Assembly: GCA_025350425.1 (NCBI GenBank)
Contig: JANXXW010000109.1
Coordinates: forward strand, 1 to 9,770
Origin: Rhodospirillales bacterium
GTDB lineage: Bacteria; Pseudomonadota; Alphaproteobacteria; Acetobacterales; Acetobacteraceae
Reading direction: 5' to 3'
DNA length: 9,770 bases
This document shows, piece by piece, positions 4,821-9,770 of the stretch; within the stretch, counting starts at the first letter, position 1, and every line of letters begins with the position of its first letter. The notes under the pieces are model-generated. The model saw only the letters and a list, made by a program, of their open reading frames with translations, was not told the DNA's origin and did not search any database. The position numbers were made by a program, and so were the translations under genes.

Positions 4821-6731
4821 TCAGTGGATGCGTCCCACCGGCGTCTGGGACAACAGACGCAACGGATGATAGCGTGGCCACTCGCCGGACGCGAGTTCGT
4901 CTAAACTCGGTGTGGGCAAATGCAATCTTGCTGCGTAGATCCACATGTATGTCATCACGCGTGAGACATAGGCCCGCGTCTCATCGATTGGGATGGCCTC
5001 GATGAACAGCAGCGGATCGCCGTGGTCCTTGATGGCGGCACCCCATCGCGAGAGGCTGCCCGGCCCAGCATTGTAGCTCGCGAGCAGCCGCACGAGGTCG
5101 TTGTTCACGAGATCGACCCCCGCGAGGTATGTCACGTAGCGCTGACCGAGATCGAGGTTGAATTGCGGATCGTCGAGCCGTGCGCCCCTGATTGCCGGGC
5201 CGTTATAGCCGCCGACGATGAAGCCAGCGGTCTCCGGCATGATCTGCATCAGCCCGCGCGCGCCGGCTGGGGACACCAGGTCGGGATCGAAGTTCGATTC
5301 CGTTCGGGTCAGCCCATACACCAGCGACGGGTCGATCTTGAAGCCGCCGTCCGGGCGCAGCCGTGGAATGGAGAAGCGGCGGGCCCCACGCGGGCGACCG
5401 TCCGAGGTCTGAAGCAAATCCGCCAACTGGGCCGCGAGATCGGAAAGGCCGGCCTCGCTCGCGACCAGCATGATGGCGCGCGCCAGTGCCGGGGCGTTCT
5501 GCGCGGCTGGCCATAATCGTCGAAGCTCCGCCTCGGCGCGCTCGGGCTCGCCGATCTGGAGCAGCGCGAAGGCGGTGAGGCCGGCCGGTGTCGCGGCCAC
5601 CGCGTCGAGGTCGGCGGGCGTCAGCAACTCCCCGTCCGGCCCGTCGAGGCCGAACCCGAAGCCGAGGCTGCGCCGGGCGATCAGGCCATGGAAGGTGCGG
5701 GTTTCGGCCGCCGCGCGCAGCATCCAGGGGCGATAATTGGCCGCGTCCTGCAGGCGCACATGGGTTCGCGCGGCCCAGAACGCGGCGGCTGCGCGCAGCG
5801 ATGAGGTATTCAGTTCCGCCCGCCAGGCCGCCTCGAACATCGGTTGGGCCAGTTCCGGCCGGTCCATCCGCCACGCCGCCAGCCCGGCGATGTAGCCCGG
5901 CAGCGCCGCCTCGCGGCAATCCGCGGGGTGGGCACAGACCGACACCCCGGCGGATGCGACGTCATAGGCTTCGGCGTCACGGTTCAGAGTGAACAGGATG
6001 CGCCCGGCCTCCCCGCGCAGCACGGCGGCATAGGTGGGCGACAGGCCCTTGGTGCGCGCGAGCACCCGGTTCACCGCGTCCGGCCGGGGTGAGCGTGCGG
6101 CCTCCCACACGGACCGGTCGAGCGTGGGATGGCGTTCGATCGCCATGTCTTCGGGTGGCGTTTCCTCCGGCACCGGCGCCAGCCGGCGTGCGGCGGCCGT
6201 CGCCAACCCGGCCGAGGCCGGTGGCGCCGGCGGTTCGATGCCGCGTGGCAGGCGCGCGAGCAACAGCGCGTGGATCGCAGGCGCGCTCGGCAAGTCGCCA
6301 TAGCGGTCGAGCCAGGCTTGCAGCTGTTCCGCGTCGGGCTTGCTGAAGCGGCCAAGATACCGGTCGGCGAGCACGTGGCCCAGCATTGCCTGGCCCAGGC
6401 GGATGCCGCCGACGGTGAGGTCGCCGTCCAATTGTTCGGTCTCGCGCAGAGCGTCGGGGATGCGGCCATGGCGCTGGTATTCGAACACCCGCCGCAGCCG
6501 CGCGGCCTCGCTTGGCGCCAGCGGCTGCGGCAGCGTGATGCCTGCGCGTCCGGTCGGCGACAGGCGCGGAACCACCATCGCGAAATCGTCCGCGCCTGCT
6601 GGAGACTGGCCCGGTTTGGTTTGTGAATCTGCCTTTGAGGCGGACGCGCCTGCTAAAATCGCCGCCCCGGCCAGGAAAACCCGGGCCACGGGGAGACGGG
6701 AAAACGCTACTCCGATCCCTCGCATCCGCAC
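4821..6731 (-). CDS. Periplasmic lytic transglycosylase, Slt type
   Basis: Cleaves the MurNAc-GlcNAc bond of peptidoglycan with formation of 1,6-anhydro-MurNAc, acting in the periplasm during wall turnover or insertion of envelope machinery. The 636-residue product begins with a signal peptide (basic start MRMRGIG, hydrophobic stretch around 13-31). A long alpha-helical, Ala/Leu-rich region (about 70-445) corresponds to the Slt superhelix. The catalytic SLT domain is at about 465-600: the glutamate is E478 in LTRTESNFDPD, with the family motifs GLMQIMP (493-499), ASYNAGPG (551-558) and IPIDETRAYVSRV (580-592). The start is GTG at 6731, with AAGG 11 nt upstream, or the in-frame ATG two codons later (6725); both keep the signal peptide. 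It lies 97 nt after the uracil-DNA glycosylase and 19 nt before moaB. The specific paralogue name cannot be fixed from sequence alone. Confidence 0.95.
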   Translation of the reverse strand: MRMRGIGVAFSRLPVARVFLAGAAILAGASASKADSQTKPGQSPAGADDFAMVVPRLSPTGRAGITLPQPLAPSEAARLRRVFEYQRHGRIPDALRETEQLDGDLTVGGIRLGQAMLGHVLADRYLGRFSKPDAEQLQAWLDRYGDLPSAPAIHALLLARLPRGIEPPAPPASAGLATAAARRLAPVPEETPPEDMAIERHPTLDRSVWEAARSPRPDAVNRVLARTKGLSPTYAAVLRGEAGRILFTLNRDAEAYDVASAGVSVCAHPADCREAALPGYIAGLAAWRMDRPELAQPMFEAAWRAELNTSSLRAAAAFWAARTHVRLQDAANYRPWMLRAAAETRTFHGLIARRSLGFGFGLDGPDGELLTPADLDAVAATPAGLTAFALLQIGEPERAEAELRRLWPAAQNAPALARAIMLVASEAGLSDLAAQLADLLQTSDGRPRGARRFSIPRLRPDGGFKIDPSLVYGLTRTESNFDPDLVSPAGARGLMQIMPETAGFIVGGYNGPAIRGARLDDPQFNLDLGQRYVTYLAGVDLVNNDLVRLLASYNAGPGSLSRWGAAIKDHGDPLLFIEAIPIDETRAYVSRVMTYMWIYAARLHLPTPSLDELASGEWPRYHPLRLLSQTPVGRIH

Positions 6732-6827
6732 CGCCTACATTGCCTTGGCGGGGAAAAGCAAGTGCACGAGATGCGGCACAGCCCCGATTTCGGACCTGCT
6801 ACGGGGCCGGCCAGCCCGCAGTTGTGA

Positions 6828-7631
6828 TCACGTTGGCGTGATTTCTGATTCACGGCGATCCGCGTCCAGCGCCTGGCGCAGCCGCAACAGGTCACTCCAT
6901 GCCTCGCGCTTGCCGCGCGGCGCCTTCAACAGCCCGAGCGGGTGGGCCATCGGCAGCGCCTGCACCGTCACATCCATTCCAGGCACTGCGATGGCGTGCC
7001 ACCGCCCGCGCGCGCGCGACAGCGCCAGGGTGCCGCCGAGCATGGCGCGTGTGGCCAGGGTGCCGAGCAGCACCATCCGGCGGGGTGCGACCAGTGCGAC
7101 ATGGCGCAACAGGAACGGCAGACAGATGGCGATCTCCATCTCCGTCGGCGGACGGCCGCCGGGAGGTCGCCACGGGATTACGTTGGTGGCCAGGAAGCTG
7201 CCCCGGTCCAGCCCGATGCTGGCGAACATGCGATCGAGCAACTGGCCGGCCGGTCCCACGAAGGGCATGCCGGCGCGGTCCTCCTCGTCGCCGGGGCAGT
7301 CACCGACCACCATCAGCCCCGCGCCAGGGTTGCCGTCCGCGAACACCAGCTTGCCGGCCGTCTCGGCCAGGGCACAGCCGTCGAAGCGGGCCAGCGCGTC
7401 CAGCAGCGCCTCCCGCGTCATAGCCCCGGCGGCGGCCTCCCGCGCCCGCTCCACAGCGACAGGGACCGCCACCAGCGGCACGACGATCGGCGGGCGTGTC
7501 AGCGTGGCGGGAACAAGCTCCACCGGCGGCGGTGGAGCTGTCGTGGCGGCATAGCGATCGACCGGCGCATCCTCCAGCGCCTCGTCGGCTCCCCACTCCA
7601 ATTGCAGGCGCAACGCCGCCAGCGCATCCAT
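6828..7631 (-). CDS. Uracil-DNA glycosylase, family 4-like, with incomplete Fe-S ligand set
   Basis: Removes uracil from DNA as the first step of base-excision repair. The frame is open to 7685, but I choose the ATG at 7631: GGAG lies 11 nt upstream (minus strand 7646-7643), and MDALAALRLQLEWGADEAL is the usual alphaproteobacterial N-terminus. The 267-residue product has a Pro/Val-rich linker (about 31-60) and then the catalytic domain: VFADGNP (96-102), motif A GDCPGDEED (110-118; family 4 normally has GEAPG), MPFVGPAGQLLD (122-133), TNVIPWRPPGGRPPT (149-163), and motif B HPLGLLKAP (230-238; usually HPAYLLR..P). Canonical family 4 enzymes have four Fe-S cysteines (CX2C and CX15C). Here F83 and W154 occupy two of those positions, and only C86 and C170 remain. 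Divergent from etfQO across 94 bp. Confidence 0.92.
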   Translation of the reverse strand: MDALAALRLQLEWGADEALEDAPVDRYAATTAPPPPVELVPATLTRPPIVVPLVAVPVAVERAREAAAGAMTREALLDALARFDGCALAETAGKLVFADGNPGAGLMVVGDCPGDEEDRAGMPFVGPAGQLLDRMFASIGLDRGSFLATNVIPWRPPGGRPPTEMEIAICLPFLLRHVALVAPRRMVLLGTLATRAMLGGTLALSRARGRWHAIAVPGMDVTVQALPMAHPLGLLKAPRGKREAWSDLLRLRQALDADRRESEITPT

Positions 7632-7642
7632 GATTGAGCCCG

Positions 7643-7646
7643 CTCC
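7643..7646 (-). promoter_or_regulatory. Shine-Dalgarno deciding the uracil-DNA glycosylase start
   Basis: GGAG on the minus strand lies 11 nt before the ATG at 7631. The longer in-frame start at 7685 has no comparable site at normal spacing and would add 18 residues before the conserved N-terminus. Confidence 0.55.
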
Positions 7647-7660
7647 GACAGGCGGCCACT

Positions 7661-7690
7661 TTGCGCGGCACCCTTCCCCCTCCATAACGT
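7661..7690 (+). promoter_or_regulatory. Weak candidate promoter for etfQO
   Basis: TTGCGC (7661-7666) and TAACGT (7685-7690) are separated by 18 bp and lie 36 nt before the etfQO start. Each matches the sigma-70 consensus only partly, so this is a tentative call. On the opposite strand, CTGACA (7710-7705) could act as a -35 for the uracil-DNA glycosylase gene, but its -10 (TATGGA, 18-bp spacer) is poor. Confidence 0.3.
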
Positions 7691-7691
7691 G

Positions 7692-7710
7692 CTGACACGC
7701 TCCATGTCAG
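7692..7710. promoter_or_regulatory. Operator-like inverted repeat CTGACA-N7-TGTCAG upstream of etfQO
   Basis: Perfect 6-bp arms (7692-7697 and 7705-7710) flank 7 bp, between the candidate -10 and the GGAG ribosome site of etfQO. The spacing suits either a dimeric regulator site or a small 5'-UTR hairpin. I do not recognise the motif as a named regulator's site. Confidence 0.45.
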
Positions 7711-7725
7711 GGGGCTGGAGCAAAC

Positions 7726-9357
7726 ATGTCCGATACGATGACGCGCGAGATGATGGAGTTCGATGTGGTGGTTGTGGGGGCCGGTCCCTCCGGCCTCGCC
7801 TGTGCCATCCGCCTGAAACAGCTGGACCCCGATCGCACGGTGTGTGTGGTCGAGAAGGGTGGCGAGGTCGGTGCCCATATCCTGTCCGGCGCCGTGATCG
7901 AGACCCGTGCGCTGGCCGAATTGTTGCCGGACTGGCGCGAGACCGGCGCACCGATGACCACGCCGGCGCTGGCCGACAAGTTCATGTATCTGACCGAGAC
8001 CCGGGCCTACAAGCTGCCTACCCCGCCGCAGATGCACAACGAGGGCAACTTCATTGTCTCGCTCGGGGATGTGTGCCGCTGGCTGGCCCAGCAGGCCGAG
8101 GCGTTGGGCGTCGAGATCTACCCAGGCTTCGCCGCCGCTGAGTTGCTGGAGGAGGAAGGCCGCGTGGTCGGCATCGCCACCGGCGACATGGGCATCAACC
8201 GTGACGGTGAGCCCGGCCCCAACCACACGCGCGGCATGGAGCTGCGCGCCCGCTTCACCGTGCTGGCGGAGGGCTGCCGCGGTTCGTTGACCAAGCAGGC
8301 CAGCCAGCGCTTCGGCCTGCGCGAGGGCCGTCCGCCACAGACCTACGCTCTCGGCATCAAGGAGCTGTGGGAAATCCCGGCGGCCCAGCACCAGCCCGGC
8401 CTGGTGGAGCACTCGATCGGCTGGCCGCTCGATCAGGCCACCTATGGCGGCAGCTGGCTGTATCATTGGGGCAACAACCTGGTGTCATACGGCTTCGTCG
8501 TCGGGCTCGATTACACCAACCCCTGGCTGTCGCCGTTCGACGAGATGCAGCGGCTGAAGACGCATCCCCACATGCGCAAGCATTTCGAGGGCGGCAAGCG
8601 GCTGTATTACGGCGCGCGGGCACTGAGCGAGGGCGGGTTCCAATCATTGCCCAAGCTCACTTTCCCCGGCGGCTGCCTGGTGGGCGATACCGCCGGCTTC
8701 CTCAACGTGCCCAAGATCAAGGGCACCCACACCGCCATGAAGTCCGGCATGATCGCCGCCGAGGCGGTCAACGAGGCCATCGGCGCCGAAACGAACGAGC
8801 CGGCCAGCTATGACACCCGGCTGCGCGCCAGTTGGGTATGGAGCGAACTGCGCGAGGTGCGGAACGTCCGCCCCGGCTTCGCCAAGTTCGGCCTGCTCGG
8901 CGGCATGGTGAACGCGGCGATCGACACCTACGTGTTCCGGGGCCACGCCCCCTGGACACTGTCGCATCCGCACGCCGACCACGAGACGCTCACGCTGGCC
9001 AAGGACGCCCCGCGCATCGCCTATCCCAAGCCAGACGGCAAGCTGACCTTCGACAAGCTCTCCTCGGTGTTCATCAGCAACACCAACCACGAGGAAAACC
9101 AGCCGGGGCATCTGCACCTGCGAGACCCCGCGCGCGCCATCAGCGTCAACTGGGAGAAGTATCGCAGTCCCGAGACGCGCTACTGCCCCGCTGGGGTCTA
9201 CGAGATCGTCGGTGCCGAGGAAGGCACGCCGCGGCTGCAGATCAACGCGCAGAACTGCGTCCACTGCAAGACGTGCGACATCAAGGACCCGACCCAAAAC
9301 ATCAACTGGGTGCCCCCGGAGGGCGGCGGCGGGCCGGTTTATCCGGGTGGGATGTGA
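7726..9357 (+). CDS. Electron transfer flavoprotein-ubiquinone oxidoreductase (ETF-QO)
   Basis: A membrane-associated FAD and [4Fe-4S] enzyme that takes electrons from reduced electron transfer flavoprotein, itself reduced by acyl-CoA and other dehydrogenases, and passes them to ubiquinone. The product is 543 residues, full family length. The FAD-binding Rossmann motif VVVVGAGPSGL is at 14-24, followed by VVEKGGEVGAHILSGAV (41-57). The second FAD segment GGCLVGDTAGFLNVPKIKGTH is at 316-335, and the cluster ligands are C487 (YCPAG), C511, C514 and C517 (CVHCKTC), with the C-terminal PEGGGGPVYPGM-like tail present. The ATG at 7726 is supported by GGAG 5 nt upstream. No etfA or etfB lies in the window. 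It is transcribed alone, divergent from the uracil-DNA glycosylase gene, and ends in a hairpin terminator. Nothing unusual is seen in the coding sequence. Confidence 0.97.
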   Translation: MSDTMTREMMEFDVVVVGAGPSGLACAIRLKQLDPDRTVCVVEKGGEVGAHILSGAVIETRALAELLPDWRETGAPMTTPALADKFMYLTETRAYKLPTPPQMHNEGNFIVSLGDVCRWLAQQAEALGVEIYPGFAAAELLEEEGRVVGIATGDMGINRDGEPGPNHTRGMELRARFTVLAEGCRGSLTKQASQRFGLREGRPPQTYALGIKELWEIPAAQHQPGLVEHSIGWPLDQATYGGSWLYHWGNNLVSYGFVVGLDYTNPWLSPFDEMQRLKTHPHMRKHFEGGKRLYYGARALSEGGFQSLPKLTFPGGCLVGDTAGFLNVPKIKGTHTAMKSGMIAAEAVNEAIGAETNEPASYDTRLRASWVWSELREVRNVRPGFAKFGLLGGMVNAAIDTYVFRGHAPWTLSHPHADHETLTLAKDAPRIAYPKPDGKLTFDKLSSVFISNTNHEENQPGHLHLRDPARAISVNWEKYRSPETRYCPAGVYEIVGAEEGTPRLQINAQNCVHCKTCDIKDPTQNINWVPPEGGGGPVYPGGM

Positions 9358-9363
9358 GCCCTG

Positions 9364-9397
9364 ATGAGGCGCCCGCGGTTGCCGCGGGCGCTTCGTT
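9364..9397 (+). terminator. Hairpin terminator after etfQO
   Basis: GCGCCCGCGG (9369-9378), loop TTG, CCGCGGGCGC (9382-9391) form a perfect 10-bp GC stem that can be extended by weaker pairs at its base. It starts 12 nt after the etfQO stop. The following CTTCGTT is only modestly T-rich, and on the minus strand there is no T run, so it should work better for etfQO than for the convergent gene. Confidence 0.75.
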
Positions 9398-9415
9398 CAG
9401 CCTACTGATTAGCCT

Positions 9416-9447
9416 AGCTTACTGCTTGGCCCAGCTTACTGCTTGGC
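9416..9447. repeat. Tandem 15-bp direct repeat at a 17-bp period over the HHH gene stop codon
   Basis: AGCTTACTGCTTGGC occurs at 9416-9430 and again, identically, at 9433-9447. The second copy contains the last codons and TAA stop of the minus-strand helix-hairpin-helix gene; the first copy is a duplicate just beyond the stop. Because 17 is not a multiple of three, the duplicate could not extend the protein in frame. It looks like a recent replication-slippage duplication. Confidence 0.85.
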
Positions 9448-9770
9448 AATGATCTTGCCCTTGATCTTGTCGTAGATCGGCTGGGTCAGCACGTTCTTTG
9501 AAACCAGCTGATCTTTCGACTTGTATGGCCGACCGGCGATGATTGCCTTGGACCGCACCGGTCCGATCTGGGGCAACGCGCTCAGTTCCGCTTCGGATGA
9601 GGTGTTGATGTCGAGCAGGTCGGGCTTGGCCGGCACTGCCTTTGCCGTCGGGCTTATCGGCGCTGCTCTGGGCCCGATGCCCTGGGTGGCGGGAACGCTC
9701 GGATTGGGCGTTTGGGCGCTGGAAACGCCGGCCGGCGCGGCCAGCGCCAAAGCCAGGATCAGGATGCGGC
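9436..9770 (-). CDS. Secreted helix-hairpin-helix (ComEA-like) protein, start outside the window
   Basis: A small exported protein with a DNA-binding-type helix-hairpin-helix domain. The minus-strand frame is open to the window edge; the TTG at 9750 is the first possible start inside it, but residues before it (RILILAL) continue a hydrophobic signal peptide ending near SSAQT, so the real start lies beyond 9770. After a Pro/Ala-rich linker comes the domain LLDINTSSEAELSALPQIGPVRSKA, with the ComEA-type LP.IGP hairpin and a second, degenerate hairpin toward the C-terminus (YDKIKGKIIAKQ). Such proteins bind incoming DNA in competent bacteria, but many single-domain alphaproteobacterial homologues have no proven role in uptake. 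It converges on etfQO, with a hairpin and a short direct repeat between the two. Confidence 0.88.
   Translation of the reverse strand, partial: RILILALALAAPAGVSSAQTPNPSVPATQGIGPRAAPISPTAKAVPAKPDLLDINTSSEAELSALPQIGPVRSKAIIAGRPYKSKDQLVSKNVLTQPIYDKIKGKIIAKQ

Noticed and set aside
6781..6807. GCCCCG ... CGGGGC inverted repeat between the uracil-DNA glycosylase and transglycosylase genes as a terminator
   Set aside because: Only 6 bp with a 15-nt loop and no T run in either direction; such pairs are expected by chance in DNA this GC-rich.
6340..7554. 404-residue plus-strand open frame opposite the transglycosylase and uracil-DNA glycosylase genes
   Set aside because: Low-complexity Ser/Arg/Ala/Pro composition and no domain; the minus-strand genes carry intact catalytic motifs across the same bases.
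7300..8466. 388-residue minus-strand open frame opposite the start of etfQO
   Set aside because: It covers the ETF-QO FAD-binding region on the other strand, has no motif of its own and would overlap both flanking genes.

Overview
The window is gene-dense and roughly two thirds G+C by eye, with strong third-position G/C bias. Gene content points to an alphaproteobacterium, probably Rhodospirillales or Acetobacteraceae. The grounds are an ETF-ubiquinone oxidoreductase next to an alphaproteobacterial-style family 4 uracil-DNA glycosylase and an Slt-type lytic transglycosylase, a pepA-holC pair, and two DNA sites of the alphaproteobacterial LexA type. The taxon is an inference, since no rRNA or other marker is present.

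Layout, left to right. The 3' part of pepA (leucyl aminopeptidase) runs in from the left edge and is followed 7 nt later by holC (DNA polymerase III chi). These meet, stop to stop with a 1-nt gap, a minus-strand radical SAM gene of the PA0069 / spore-photoproduct-lyase-like family. Divergent from it is a translationally coupled plus-strand pair: a TIGR04283-type glycosyltransferase and a TIGR04282/DUF2064 nucleotide-sugar-transferase-like protein. This pair meets a minus-strand run of three genes: uracil-DNA glycosylase, a secreted Slt lytic transglycosylase and moaB. Divergent from that run is a complete plus-strand ETF-QO gene, ending in a strong hairpin. The right edge holds a minus-strand secreted helix-hairpin-helix (ComEA-like) protein whose 5' end lies outside the window.

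Most genes are housekeeping: peptide turnover, replication, base-excision repair, cell-wall remodelling, molybdenum cofactor synthesis and electron transfer from acyl-CoA dehydrogenases to quinone. The most notable signal is the short divergent region between the radical SAM gene and the glycosyltransferase. It holds two perfect matches to the alphaproteobacterial LexA pattern GTTC-N7-GTTC, at 2926-2940 and 2977-2991. I found no other match in a hand scan of the window. They flank one AT-rich patch that could serve as the -10 element in both directions. This suggests that the uncharacterised radical SAM enzyme, and perhaps the glycosyltransferase pair, belongs to the SOS regulon.

There is no gene-free stretch above 300 bases, and I see no tRNA, rRNA, CRISPR array, insertion sequence or phage gene.
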